NCBI RefSeq assembly: GCF_027947595.1
Contig: NZ_CP116257.1
Location: 6,694,001-6,758,000 of the forward strand
DNA: 64,000 nucleotides
Origin: Streptomyces lienomycini
GTDB lineage: Bacteria > Actinomycetota > Actinomycetes > Streptomycetales > Streptomycetaceae
Reading direction: 5' to 3'
Part shown: positions 47,514 through 56,232 of the stretch, one piece after another
Layout of the letters: the number at the start of each line of letters is the position of its first letter
Numbering within the stretch: the stretch's first letter is position 1
The notes under the pieces: model-generated
Seen by the model: only the letters and a program-made list of their open reading frames with translations
What the model was told of the DNA's origin: nothing
Database searches by the model: none
Translations under genes and position numbers: made by a program

Positions 47514-49331
47514 ATGTGCGGAATCGTCGGATACATCGGCAAGCGTGACGTCGCGCCCCTGCTCCTGGAAGGGCTCCAGCGCCTGGAGTACCGCGGCTAC
47601 GACTCGGCGGGCATCGTCGTCACCTCCCCGAAGGCGGCCGGCCTCAGGATGGTCAAGGCCAAGGGCCGGGTGCGCGACCTGGAGGCCAAGGTCCCGGCGC
47701 GCTTCAAGGGCACCACCGGCATCGCCCACACCCGCTGGGCCACCCACGGCGCCCCCTCCGACGTGAACGCCCACCCGCACATGTCGGCCGACCACAAGGT
47801 CGCCGTCGTCCACAACGGCATCATCGACAACGCCGCCGACCTGCGCCGCAAACTGGAGGCGGACGGCGTCGAGTTCCTCTCCGAGACCGACACCGAGGTC
47901 CTCGTCCACCTCATCGCCCGCTCCGAGGCCGTCAAGCTGGAGGACAAGGTCCGCGAGACCCTCCGGGTCATCGAGGGCACGTACGGCATCGCCGTGATGC
48001 ACGCCGACTTCCCCGAGCGCATCGTCGTCGCCCGCAACGGCTCGCCGGTCGTCCTCGGCATCGGCGAGAAGGAGATGTTCGTCGCCTCGGACATCGCCGC
48101 GCTGGTCGCCCACACCCGGCAGATAGTCACGCTCGACGACGGCGAGATGGCCACCCTCAAGGCCGACGACTTCCGCACCTACACCACCGAGGGCACCCGC
48201 ACCACGTCCGAGCCCACCACCGTCGAGTGGGAGGCCGCCTCCTACGACATGGGCGGCCACGACACCTACATGCACAAGGAGATCCACGAGCAGGCCGAGG
48301 CCGTGGACCGCGTGCTGCGCGGCCGGATCGACGACCGCTTCTCCACCGTGCACCTCGGCGGCCTCAACCTGGACGCCCGCGACGCGCGCGCCGTGCGCCG
48401 CGTGAAGATCCTCGGCTGCGGCACCTCGTACCACGCGGGCCAGATCGGCGCCCAGATGATCGAGGAGCTGGCCCGCATCCCCGCCGACGCCGAGCCCGCC
48501 TCCGAGTTCCGCTACCGCAACGCGGTCGTCGACCCCGACACCCTGTACATCGCCGTCTCCCAGTCCGGTGAGACGTACGACGTCCTCGCCGCCGTCCAGG
48601 AGCTGAAGCGCAAGGGCGCCCGCGTCCTCGGCGTCGTCAACGTGGTCGGCTCGGCGATCGCCCGCGAGGCCGACGGCGGCATGTACGTGCACGCCGGTCC
48701 CGAGGTCTGCGTCGTCTCCACCAAGTGCTTCACCAACACCTGCGTCGCCTTCGCGCTGCTCGCCCTGCACCTGGGCCGCACCCGCGACCTGTCCGTCCGC
48801 GACGGCAAGCGGATCATCGAGGGTCTGCGCAGGCTGCCCGCGCAGATCGCCGAGATGCTGGAGCAGGAGGAGGACGTCAAGAAGCTGGCCGCGCAGTACG
48901 CCGACGCCCGCTCGATGCTCTTCATCGGCCGTGTCCGCGGTTACCCGGTCGCCCGCGAGGCCTCCCTGAAGCTCAAGGAGGTCTCCTACATCCACGCCGA
49001 GGCCTACCCGGCCTCCGAGCTGAAGCACGGTCCGCTCGCCCTGATCGAGCCCGCCCTGCCGACGGTCGCGATCGTGCCCGACGACGACCTGCTGGAGAAG
49101 AACCGCGCGGCCATGGAGGAGATCAAGGCCCGCAGCGGCCAGATCCTCGCCGTCGCGCACCGGGAGCAGGAGAAGGCCGACCACACCATCGTCGTGCCGA
49201 AGAACGAGGACGAGCTGGACCCGATCCTCATGGGCATCCCGCTCCAGCTCCTCGCCTACCACACGGCGCTGGCCCTGGGCCGGGACATCGACAAGCCCCG
49301 CAACCTCGCCAAGTCGGTCACGGTGGAGTAG
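47514..49331 (+). CDS. glmS: Glutamine-fructose-6-phosphate aminotransferase (isomerizing)
   Basis: A 605-residue enzyme, full family length. N-terminal glutamine amidotransferase beginning CGIVGYIGKRDVAPLLLEGL (Cys2 nucleophile) with GIAHTRWATHGAPSDVNAHP. Two SIS domains follow (ILGCGTSYHAGQIGAQMIEE, AVSQSGETYDVLAAVQELKR, VRGYPVAREASLKLKEVSYI) and the C-terminal PRNLAKSVTVE carries the standard terminus. It makes glucosamine-6-phosphate for cell wall precursors. Confidence 0.96.
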   Translation: MCGIVGYIGKRDVAPLLLEGLQRLEYRGYDSAGIVVTSPKAAGLRMVKAKGRVRDLEAKVPARFKGTTGIAHTRWATHGAPSDVNAHPHMSADHKVAVVHNGIIDNAADLRRKLEADGVEFLSETDTEVLVHLIARSEAVKLEDKVRETLRVIEGTYGIAVMHADFPERIVVARNGSPVVLGIGEKEMFVASDIAALVAHTRQIVTLDDGEMATLKADDFRTYTTEGTRTTSEPTTVEWEAASYDMGGHDTYMHKEIHEQAEAVDRVLRGRIDDRFSTVHLGGLNLDARDARAVRRVKILGCGTSYHAGQIGAQMIEELARIPADAEPASEFRYRNAVVDPDTLYIAVSQSGETYDVLAAVQELKRKGARVLGVVNVVGSAIAREADGGMYVHAGPEVCVVSTKCFTNTCVAFALLALHLGRTRDLSVRDGKRIIEGLRRLPAQIAEMLEQEEDVKKLAAQYADARSMLFIGRVRGYPVAREASLKLKEVSYIHAEAYPASELKHGPLALIEPALPTVAIVPDDDLLEKNRAAMEEIKARSGQILAVAHREQEKADHTIVVPKNEDELDPILMGIPLQLLAYHTALALGRDIDKPRNLAKSVTVE

Positions 49332-49387
49332 CCCCCACCGGACCGCAGGACCGCGAGGCCGCGAGACCGCGGCACCTCAGGACCGGA

Positions 49388-49427
49388 ACGGCCCCCCGCC
49401 CGTGTCGTCGCACGGGCGGGGGGCCGT
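49388..49427. terminator. Strong bidirectional terminator between glmS and the stress-protein gene
   Basis: A 17-bp perfect stem, ACGGCCCCCCGCCCGTG (49388-49404) with CACGGGCGGGGGGCCGT (49411-49427), around TCGTCG. It lies between convergent genes and can serve both. Confidence 0.92.
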
Positions 49428-49434
49428 CGGCCCG

Positions 49435-49962
49435 TCAGGGGATGACCACCACGGGCCGCTTCGCCCGCTTGGCGAGCCGGCCGGCGACCGAGCCGAAGAG
49501 GCGGCCCACCAGGCCGTGGGTGGAACCGACGACGATGGCGTCCGCCTCGTACTCCCGCCCCACCTCTTCCAGTTCGTGGCAGATGTCGCCGCCGCGCTCG
49601 ACCAGGATCCAGGGCACCTCCGCGAGGTAGTCCGCGCACGCCAGTTCCAGACCGAGCACCTCGGTGCGGTGGTCGGGCACGTCGACGAAGACCGGGGGTT
49701 CGCAGCCGGCCCACACGGTGGTGGGCAGCCGGTTGGCGACATGCACGATGACCAGGCCGGAACCCAGCCGGGAGGCCATGCCGATGGCGTAGGCGAGGGC
49801 GCGCTCGCTGGAGGTGGAGCCGTCGAAGCCGACGACGACACCGTGCTTGAAGGCTGGGTCGCACGACTGGCGTGGCTCTTCGGCCGCCAGGGGCTCGGCC
49901 GCCGTAGGTTCGGCGACGGGCCGCTTGCGGTCCGCGGGTTCGAAGAATTCGTGACCGGCCAT
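49435..49962 (-). CDS. Universal stress protein (single UspA domain)
   Basis: A 175-residue protein with a charged 35-residue N-terminal extension and one Usp domain (GVVVGFDGSTSSERALAYAI to KRPVVVIP). The ATP-binding pattern G-x2-G-x9-G(S/T) is present (GSTHGLVGRLFGSVAGRLAK). A nucleotide-binding stress protein, of unknown specific role. Confidence 0.88.
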   Translation of the reverse strand: MAGHEFFEPADRKRPVAEPTAAEPLAAEEPRQSCDPAFKHGVVVGFDGSTSSERALAYAIGMASRLGSGLVIVHVANRLPTTVWAGCEPPVFVDVPDHRTEVLGLELACADYLAEVPWILVERGGDICHELEEVGREYEADAIVVGSTHGLVGRLFGSVAGRLAKRAKRPVVVIP

Positions 49963-50255
49963 GGCTGTCTCGGCGTTTTAATCCTCTATGGGGGCCAACA
50001 GTGAGCGGCAGAGCTGTGTCCAGGAATGGTCTTCCCAACCCCATACCCCCAAGGGTACGGCGGCACGCCTCCTTCGCTGAGATCCCGCGAACGTCCGCCG
50101 CGGGATTCCCCGGAGCATGCCCGAGAGGGTGCCCGTAACGCAATGGTTGCTGCTCTGTACAGGCGCTTTGCACGGGATTCAACTGTCCGTGACCGGTCGT
50201 GACCGACGCGCCGCCCGGACGTTGATCCCCGTGCCACCAGCCCCAGGGAGCCCCC

Positions 50256-50552
50256 GTGTCCGGACCGCACCGTCCCGCCGAGCCGACGTCCGGCCCACCC
50301 GACCGTCCGGCCGCGCCCGCCCGGGCCGGCGTCGGCGACCTCGTCCGCTGGGCGGCGTTCAGTTGCTTCCTCGTCCCGGTCGCGCTCCTCTGGTACGGCG
50401 CCTCGTTCGCCGGCACCGCCGGAACGGCGCTCGGCCTGGCCGCCGTCACCGCCGTGTGCCGTCTGCTGCTGCGGCGTTCCGAGCGAAGCGCGGCCCGGCC
50501 GCGGACGCGCGGAGGCGGACGGCGCAGTGGGGAAAACACACCGGTCGACTGA
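50256..50552 (+). CDS. Small membrane protein, hypothetical
   Basis: A 98-residue protein with Pro-rich N-terminus (about 1-25), two hydrophobic segments (VRWAAFSCFLVPVALLWYGA and TAGTALGLAAVTAVCRLLL) and a basic tail (RRSERSAARPRTRGGGRRSG). GTG at 50256 follows GGGAG. No family recognised. Confidence 0.65.
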   Translation: MSGPHRPAEPTSGPPDRPAAPARAGVGDLVRWAAFSCFLVPVALLWYGASFAGTAGTALGLAAVTAVCRLLLRRSERSAARPRTRGGGRRSGENTPVD

Positions 50553-50938
50553 CCGGTTTCCGCGCACCGTTCCGTTTCTTTTCAGCCAACTTCCGCAGGT
50601 GGCGCAACACCACCCCCCGCCACCCCCCAACCCCCGTTCCACCTGCACGAAAAGGGTCTCGGGGACCCTCCGCACCCTACGGGGATTGGCCACTGACACA
50701 AGGCGCACTTCCCTGCGGCGCCCCGGAGTGCAACGCTTCGTGATCGACTGCTTCACGCCAAGTTGCCATGTCGACAATGTCCCGGATGCCGAACCGGCCA
50801 CCCCGGTACGGCGGGACACAGTAGATTCGATCTTGACCGTCTACGGCGGGGGACTCGTGCAGGACCGAGGGGAAACGTGTTGGAGCGACAGACCCGAAGG
50901 GTAGAGGGTGCCGCGACCACCGAGGGGGGCTTAGCAGG
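50553..50938 (+). promoter_or_regulatory. adpA upstream region
   Basis: A 386-nt spacer without a convincing gene. It should hold the adpA promoter and operators. A minus-strand TGGCGTGAAG (near 50750) matches nine of ten positions of the AdpA consensus TGGCSNGWWY, consistent with the known autoregulation of adpA. No strong promoter hexamers stand out. Confidence 0.5.
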
Positions 50939-52135
50939 ATGAGCCACGACTCCGCTGCCGCGCCTGAAGCCGCGACCCGGAAGCTCTCCGGGCGCCGCCG
51001 CAAGGAGATCGTCGCGGTGCTGCTGTTCAGCGGCGGCCCCATCTTCGAGAGTTCCATACCGCTGTCGGTGTTCGGGATCGACCGCCAGGACGCCGGGGTG
51101 CCGCGCTACCGGCTGCTGGTGTGCGCCGGCGAGGAGGGCCCGCTGCGCACCACGGGCGGCCTGGAACTCACCGCGCCGCAGGGCCTGGAGGCGATCTCGC
51201 GCGCCGGCACGGTCGTCGTGCCGGCCTGGCGGTCGATCACCTCGCCGCCGCCGGAGGAAGCGCTCGACGCACTGCGCCGGGCGCACGAGGAGGGTGCCCG
51301 CATCGTCGGCCTGTGCACCGGCGCCTTCGTACTGGCGGCGGCGGGCCTGCTGGACGGCCGCCCCGCCACCACGCACTGGATGTACGCGCCGACGCTGGCC
51401 AAGCGCTATCCGTCGGTGCACGTGGACCCGCGCGAGCTGTTCGTGGACGACGGCGACGTGCTGACGTCCGCGGGCACCGCCGCCGGGATCGACCTGTGCC
51501 TGCACATCGTGCGCACGGACCACGGCAACGAGGCGGCCGGTGCGCTGGCCCGCCGCCTGGTCGTGCCCCCGCGCCGGACCGGCGGCCAGGAGCGCTACCT
51601 GGACAGGTCTTTACCCGAGGAGATCGGCGCCGACCCGCTGGCCGAGGTCGTCGCCTGGGCGCTGGAGCACCTCCACGAGCAGTTCGACGTGGAGACGCTG
51701 GCCGCGCGCGCCTACATGAGCCGCCGCACCTTCGACCGCCGCTTCCGCTCGCTGACGGGCAGCGCCCCGCTCCAGTGGCTGATCACCCAGCGGGTCCTTC
51801 AGGCGCAGCGGCTGCTGGAGACGTCGGACTACTCGGTGGACGAGGTCGCGGGCCGCTGCGGCTTCCGCTCACCGGTGGCGCTGCGCGGGCACTTCCGCCG
51901 TCAGCTGGGTTCGTCCCCGGCCGCCTACCGGGGGGCCTACCGGGCCCGCCGCCCCCAGGGCGACCGACAGCCGGACCCGGACGCCGCCACCGCGGGTGCC
52001 GTCCGGCCCCTGCACCCGTCCGACCCGCCGACCGCTCTCCCCCCGGAGAACGCGGTCCCGTTCCAGACCCGCCGCACGGCACCCCCGATGCCGGCGGGCG
52101 CGGCCAGCGTCCCGGGCCAGCGCAGCGCACCGTGA
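50939..52135 (+). CDS. adpA: AdpA, AraC/XylS-type developmental regulator
   Basis: A 398-residue regulator. An N-terminal GATase1/DJ-1-like dimerisation domain (VAVLLFSGGPIFESSIPLSV, IVGLCTGAFVLAAAGLLDGR, TSAGTAAGIDLCLHIVRTDH) is followed by an AraC DNA-binding domain (ETLAARAYMSRRTFDRRFRS, VDEVAGRCGFRSPVALRGHF). Codon 225 is TTA (51611-51613), in the linker between domains (RYLDRSLPEEIGADPL), so full translation needs the leucyl tRNA encoded by bldA. The Streptomyces AdpA activates morphological differentiation and secondary metabolism. The C-terminal tail is Pro-rich. Confidence 0.96.
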   Translation: MSHDSAAAPEAATRKLSGRRRKEIVAVLLFSGGPIFESSIPLSVFGIDRQDAGVPRYRLLVCAGEEGPLRTTGGLELTAPQGLEAISRAGTVVVPAWRSITSPPPEEALDALRRAHEEGARIVGLCTGAFVLAAAGLLDGRPATTHWMYAPTLAKRYPSVHVDPRELFVDDGDVLTSAGTAAGIDLCLHIVRTDHGNEAAGALARRLVVPPRRTGGQERYLDRSLPEEIGADPLAEVVAWALEHLHEQFDVETLAARAYMSRRTFDRRFRSLTGSAPLQWLITQRVLQAQRLLETSDYSVDEVAGRCGFRSPVALRGHFRRQLGSSPAAYRGAYRARRPQGDRQPDPDAATAGAVRPLHPSDPPTALPPENAVPFQTRRTAPPMPAGAASVPGQRSAP

Positions 52136-52159
52136 GGTGAGGCGACGTGAGCCTCGAAA

Positions 52160-52189
52160 CGTCGGACGGGCATCCCAGCCCGTCCGACG
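52160..52189 (+). terminator. Terminator of adpA
   Basis: CGTCGGACGGGC (52160-52171) pairs perfectly with GCCCGTCCGACG (52178-52189) around ATCCCA, 24 nt after the stop. Its right arm belongs to the tandem repeats that follow. Confidence 0.75.
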
Positions 52190-52361
52190 TTCACGCCCGA
52201 CGCCGCGCAAGGGCATCCCAGCCCGTCCGACGTTCACGCCCGACGCCGCGCAAGAGCATCCCAGCCCGTCCGACGTTCACGCCCGACGCCGCGCAAGAGC
52301 ATCCCAGCCCGTCCGGCGTTCACGCCCGACGCCGCGCAAGGGCATCCCAGCCCGTCCGGCG
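52170..52361. repeat. Tandem array of a 43-bp unit (four and a half copies)
   Basis: Units start with GCATCCCAGCCCGTCCG at 52170, 52213, 52256, 52299 and 52342, each exactly 43 bp apart, the last cut off after about 20 bp. Copies are nearly identical (variation at a few places: GACG or GGCG, AAGG or AAGA). Each unit contains CAGCCCGTCCGRCGTTCACG, the first part of the dispersed intergenic element, and the array runs straight into that element. The period is not a multiple of three, so it is not a protein repeat, and there are no spacers. Confidence 0.9.
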
Positions 52362-52417
52362 CTTGAGAACGAGGCCCGTTCAGGGCCGAAGCGGGGGTTC
52401 GGGGGCGGCAGCCCCCG
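52348..52417 (+). repeat. Dispersed Streptomyces intergenic repeat element, copy 2
   Basis: Starts CAGCCCGTCCGGCGCTTGAG, continues AACGAGGCCCGTT and ends with hairpin CGGGGGC-GGCA-GCCCCCG (52400-52417). Same element as at 4547-4623 in the other orientation. Confidence 0.7.
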
Positions 52418-52476
52418 TGACGCCCGCACCGACACCGGGGGCCCGAGGAACACGCGCCCACCGTAAAGTGGCCCGC

Positions 52477-53079
52477 ATGAACGATCGCATGGTGTGGATC
52501 GACTGCGAGATGACCGGCCTCTCGCTGTCCGACGACGCGCTCATCGAGGTTGCCGCCCTCGTCACCGACTCCGAGCTGAACATCCTCGGCGAGGGCGTCG
52601 ACATCGTCGTCCGCCCGCCGGACCGGGCCCTGGAGACGATGCCGGAGGTGGTGCGCGAGATGCACACCAAGTCCGGCCTGCTCGCCGAGCTGGACGGCGG
52701 CACGACCCTCGCCGACGCCGAGGCCCAGGTCCTGGCGTACGTGCGGGAGCACGTGAAGGAGCCCGGCAAGGCCCCCCTGTGCGGCAACTCCGTCGGCACC
52801 GACCGCGGCTTCCTGCTGCGGGACATGCCGACGCTGGAGGACTACCTCCACTACCGGATCGTCGACGTCTCCTCGATCAAGGAGCTGGCCCGCCGCTGGT
52901 ATCCGCGGGCCTACTTCAACAGCCCGGAGAAGAACGGCAACCACCGCGCGCTCGCCGACATCCGCGAGTCCATCGCCGAACTGCGCTACTACCGCGAGGC
53001 GGTCTTCGTCCCGCAGCCCGGCCCCGACTCCGACACGGCCAAGGCGATCGCCGCCAAGCACGTCGTATCCGCCGGTTAG
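52477..53079 (+). CDS. orn: Oligoribonuclease
   Basis: A 200-residue DEDDh 3'-5' exonuclease. ATG at 52477; the frame upstream runs open through the repeats but is not a gene. Active-site pieces are [20 protein letters not shown] (Asp and Glu), [20 protein letters not shown] (Asp), and [20 protein letters not shown] (His and Asp). It degrades di- to pentaribonucleotides, including pGpG from cyclic-di-GMP. Gene next to adpA, as in S. coelicolor and S. griseus (from memory). Confidence 0.95.
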   Translation: MNDRMVWIDCEMTGLSLSDDALIEVAALVTDSELNILGEGVDIVVRPPDRALETMPEVVREMHTKSGLLAELDGGTTLADAEAQVLAYVREHVKEPGKAPLCGNSVGTDRGFLLRDMPTLEDYLHYRIVDVSSIKELARRWYPRAYFNSPEKNGNHRALADIRESIAELRYYREAVFVPQPGPDSDTAKAIAAKHVVSAG

Positions 53080-53201
53080 CGGCGCGGGCCCGCCGGGCTG
53101 CGGCCTCCGGAAAGCCGGGCGCGAGCACCCCTTCGGACCCTGTACACTTTTTCTCAGCCGGTCGGGAAACCCCGCCACGCGGGATTCGAGCACCGGCCTT
53201 G

Positions 53202-53274
53202 GTGGGTGTAGCTCAGCTGGTAGAGCACCTGGTTGTGGTCCAGGATGCCGCGGGTTCAAGTCCCGTCACTCACC
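53202..53274 (+). tRNA. tRNA-His (anticodon GTG)
   Basis: A cloverleaf can be drawn. Acceptor GTGGGTG (53202-53208) with CACTCAC (53267-53273), anticodon stem CCTGG/CCAGG enclosing TTGTGGT with GTG at 53235-53237, T arm GCGGG-TTCAAGT-CCCGT. G at 53201 and C at 53274 are the extra G-1 and C73 that mark tRNA-His. CCA is not encoded. Confidence 0.95.
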
Positions 53275-53280
53275 CTGAGG

Positions 53281-53320
53281 AATCAGCCGGTGACTCTCGC
53301 GAGAGAGTCACCGGCTGATT
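53281..53320 (+). terminator. Terminator of the tRNA-His gene
   Basis: An 18-bp perfect stem, AATCAGCCGGTGACTCTC (53281-53298) with its complement at 53303-53320, around GCGA, seven nt after the tRNA. Confidence 0.9.
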
Positions 53321-53378
53321 GCGTTGGATGCGCCGGTGGGGCCGCGACCCCGGGTGCGCGGCGCCGCCGGCCCCGGCC

Positions 53379-54434
53379 TCACGACGACGCGCGCTCCACC
53401 AGCTCCGTGGCCAGCACCACCTGGTACCGCACCGGCCGCCGCGCGGACGCCGGGCGGCGCTCGGCGATCTCGGTCAGCAGGAGGTCGATCATCGCGCGGC
53501 CCATCTCCTCGATGGGCTGCCGCACACTGGTCAGCGGCGGATCGAGGTGGCGGGCGATCGCCGAGTCGTCGTAGCCGACCAGCGCCACGTCGTCCGGGAT
53601 GCGCAGGCCCGCCTCGCGCAGGGCCTGGCGGGCACCCGCCGCGGTGACGTCCGAGGCGGCGAAGACCGCGTCCAGGTCGGGGCGGCGGCGCAGCAGCTCC
53701 GTCATCGCCCGGTGCCCGCCCTCCTCGGTGAAGTCGCCCGCCTCGATCAGGCCCTCGTCCGGTTCCTGACCGGCGTCGCGCAGCGCCTCGCGGTAGCCGT
53801 CGACGCGTCGCTGGGCGCCGTAGACGTCGAGGTGGCCGGTGATGTGGGCCACCCGGCGGCGCCCCCGGCCCAGCAGGTGCTCGACGGCCGAGCGGGCACC
53901 GCCGTAGTTGTCGGAGTCCACCGAGGCGAGCGGCTCCGCCGCCGAACGCGGGCCGCTGATCACCGCGGGGATCTCCAGCTCGCTCAGCAGGTCGGGCAGC
54001 GGATCGTCGGCGTGCACGGAGACCAGCAGGACGCCGTCCACCCGGTGCGCCGCCAGGTACTGGGCGAGCCGCTCCCGCTCCCGGTCACTGCCCGCGAATA
54101 TCAACAGGAGCTGCATCTCGGTGTCGGACAGCTCGGCGCCGACGCCCTTCAGCATGTCCGAGAAGTACGGCTCGGCGAAGAACCGGGTCTCCGGCTCGGG
54201 CACCACCAGCGCGATCGCGTCCGTGCGGTTGGCCGCCAGCGCGCGGGCCGCCGTGTTCGGGACGTAGCCGAGTTCCGCGACCGCCGCCTCGACGGCCGCC
54301 CGGGTCGCGTCGCTCACCCGGGGGGAGCCGTTGATCACGCGGGAGACCGTACCGCGGCCGACCCCCGCGCGGGCGGCGACCTCCTCCAGGGTCGGACGCC
54401 CGGCGCCTCGGCCCCGCCCACCGCTGACCACCAT
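53379..54434 (-). CDS. LacI-family regulator, CebR paralogue
   Basis: A 351-residue repressor. HTH of the CebR type ([20 protein letters not shown], then GSPRVSDATRAAVEAA), hinge ELGYVPNTAARALAANRTD, and a sugar-binding domain ending FAASDVTAAGARQALREAGL and LVGYDDSAIARHLDPPLTSV. Very similar to the regulator at 60436 in HTH and in the terminal block. It is the last gene behind the bglC unit on the minus strand and may be cotranscribed with it. It is likely to respond to cello-oligosaccharides or a related beta-glucoside. Confidence 0.88.
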   Translation of the reverse strand: MVVSGGRGRGAGRPTLEEVAARAGVGRGTVSRVINGSPRVSDATRAAVEAAVAELGYVPNTAARALAANRTDAIALVVPEPETRFFAEPYFSDMLKGVGAELSDTEMQLLLIFAGSDRERERLAQYLAAHRVDGVLLVSVHADDPLPDLLSELEIPAVISGPRSAAEPLASVDSDNYGGARSAVEHLLGRGRRRVAHITGHLDVYGAQRRVDGYREALRDAGQEPDEGLIEAGDFTEEGGHRAMTELLRRRPDLDAVFAASDVTAAGARQALREAGLRIPDDVALVGYDDSAIARHLDPPLTSVRQPIEEMGRAMIDLLLTEIAERRPASARRPVRYQVVLATELVERASS

Positions 54435-54585
54435 GGTCGCCGCCTTCCCCTCGCAGCTGTCTGGTCAGGAATGTAACAGCCACGGGCGGGTCCGCCCCGC
54501 GCCGCCGCCCGCAGGAGCCAGGCGGCACGGCGGCGGAAGGAGAACGGCGGTGCGGCGGGCGGGGCGGACGGACCCCGGGGAGGTC

Positions 54586-56043
54586 CTACCGCGTGCCGTC
54601 GGCGGCCGGCAGCGCGTTGTGCCGGACCACGTCGGCGTACCAGTGGGCGCTGGCCTTGGGGATGCGGCGCTGGGTGGAGTAGTCGACGTAGACGGCGCCG
54701 AACCGCTTCGAATAGCCGTACGACCACTCGAAGTTGTCCAGCAGCGACCACAGGAAGTAGCCGCGCACGTCCGCGCCGTCGGCGATCGCCCGGCGCACGG
54801 CGTCCAGGTGGGAGTGCAGGTAGGCGATCCGCTGCGGGTCGTTCACCAGGCCCTCCGGGGAGACGTAGTCGTCGAAGGCGGCACCGTTCTCGGTGACCAT
54901 CAGCGGCAGGCCCGGGTGGGACTTCGCCAGGTCGGTGAGCAGGGTGTGCAGCCCGTCGGCGTCGATGGCCCAGTTCATCGCCGTGAGGTTGTCGTTGGCG
55001 AGGTGGAAGGCGACGTCGTCGGAGCCCGTCCACGGGGAGTGGTCGCTCGCTCCGTGGCCGTCGTCGCCGGTGCTGCCGGAACCGTCGGCGGGCAGCGAGA
55101 CCACGGTCGGCGCGTAGTAGTTGACGCCGAGCACGTCGACGGGGCGGGAGATCTCCGCCAGGTCGCCGTCGCGCACCAGCGTGTTCCAGTCCACGAGGTG
55201 CCCGGTGTCGGCGAGCAGGTCCTCGGGGTAGGCGCCGTCCAGGATCGGACCGGTGAAGATCCGGTTGCCGACCGCGTCGATCCGGCGGGCCGCGTCGGCG
55301 TCCTCGGGGCTGTCGGTGCGGGGGCGCACCTGGTGGAGGTTGAGGGTGATGGAGGTCTGCGCGGTCGCCGGCAGCACCGCGCGGAGCGCGCCGATCCCCT
55401 TGCCGTGGGCCAGGTTGAGGTGGTGGGCGGCGCGCAGCGTGGCGGCCGGGTCGGTGCGGCCGGGGGCGTGGACACCGGAGCCGTAGCCCAGGAAGGCGCT
55501 GCACCACGGCTCGTTGAGGGTGGTCCACACGCCGACCCGGTCGCCGAGGGCGCGGCCCATGATGTCGGCGTACTCGGCGAACCGGTCGGCGGTGTCGCGG
55601 TGCGGCCAGCCGCCGGCGTCCTCCAACTCCTGGGGCAGGTCCCAGTGGTAGAGGGTGGCGACCGGGGTGATGCCGGCTTCGAGGAGCTCGTCGACCAGCC
55701 GGCGGTAGAAGTCCAGACCGCGCTCCACGGCGGGCCCCCGACCGGTCGGCTGGACGCGGGACCAGGAGACGGAGAAACGGTACGCCTTGAGGCCGAGGTC
55801 CTTCATCAGGGCCACGTCGTCGCGGTACCGGTGGTAGTGGTCGGCGGCGATGTCACCGGTGTCGCCGTTGCGCACCTTGCCGGGGGTGTGGCTGAAGGTG
55901 TCCCAGATGGACGGCGTGCGGCCGTCCTCGGCGGCGGCGCCCTCCACCTGGTAGGCGGCGGTGGCGGTGCCCCAGACGAAGCCCGTCGGGAACGAGGTGT
56001 CGAAGGCCGGGCGGGCAGTGGTCTCGGGTCGTACGGCGGTCAT
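54586..56043 (-). CDS. bglC: GH1 beta-glucosidase of the ceb locus
   Basis: A 485-residue enzyme. Features: [49 protein letters not shown] (acid/base Glu at about 178), and [10 protein letters not shown] (nucleophile Glu at about 384). No signal peptide, so cytoplasmic: cleaves imported cellobiose and cellotriose. A CebR-like box (56046-56059) covers its start and a hairpin separates it from cebG, so it is a separate transcription unit as well as possibly a read-through one. Confidence 0.92.
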   Translation of the reverse strand: MTAVRPETTARPAFDTSFPTGFVWGTATAAYQVEGAAAEDGRTPSIWDTFSHTPGKVRNGDTGDIAADHYHRYRDDVALMKDLGLKAYRFSVSWSRVQPTGRGPAVERGLDFYRRLVDELLEAGITPVATLYHWDLPQELEDAGGWPHRDTADRFAEYADIMGRALGDRVGVWTTLNEPWCSAFLGYGSGVHAPGRTDPAATLRAAHHLNLAHGKGIGALRAVLPATAQTSITLNLHQVRPRTDSPEDADAARRIDAVGNRIFTGPILDGAYPEDLLADTGHLVDWNTLVRDGDLAEISRPVDVLGVNYYAPTVVSLPADGSGSTGDDGHGASDHSPWTGSDDVAFHLANDNLTAMNWAIDADGLHTLLTDLAKSHPGLPLMVTENGAAFDDYVSPEGLVNDPQRIAYLHSHLDAVRRAIADGADVRGYFLWSLLDNFEWSYGYSKRFGAVYVDYSTQRRIPKASAHWYADVVRHNALPAADGTR

Positions 56044-56045
56044 GG

Positions 56046-56059
56046 TGAGAACGCTCCCA
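56046..56059 (-). promoter_or_regulatory. CebR-like box upstream of bglC
   Basis: TGGGAGCGTTCTCA on the minus strand, 12 of 14 positions of TGGGAGCGCTCCCA, two bases ahead of the ATG. Confidence 0.65.
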
Positions 56060-56142
56060 AAGGACGTGGGGAAGGGCCGGACGGAGGGTCCGGCGGGGTG
56101 GGACGGCGGTGGCCCGGGGCGGCGGACGGCGCACCCCGGGCA

Positions 56143-56189
56143 CCGTCACCGGCAGGGCCCGCGCGCGAGGCGGGCCCTGCCGGTGACGG
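56143..56189 (-). terminator. Strong hairpin between cebG and bglC
   Basis: A 20-bp perfect stem, arms 56143-56162 and 56170-56189 (CCGTCACCGGCAGGGCCCGC and its complement) around GCGCGAG. It lies 44 nt past the cebG stop. Next to it a 19-nt unit GTGACGGCCGGAGCCGGAC is repeated directly (56183-56201, 56202-56220). Confidence 0.85.
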
Positions 56190-56232
56190 CCGGAGCCGGA
56201 CGTGACGGCCGGAGCCGGACCTGGCGGCCGGG

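Noticed and set aside
50117..50743. Long open frame over the small membrane protein and adpA upstream region
   Set aside because: Arg/Pro-rich reading with no start context; the GTG frame at 50256 with a ribosome site and two hydrophobic segments is better.
52170..52417. Possible CRISPR array
   Set aside because: Units are contiguous without unique spacers and no cas genes are near.
52147..52476. N-terminal extension of Orn read through the tandem repeats
   Set aside because: The 43-bp period is not divisible by three and the extension is Arg/Ser/Pro-rich without conservation. Orn proteins start at the [14 protein letters not shown] position.
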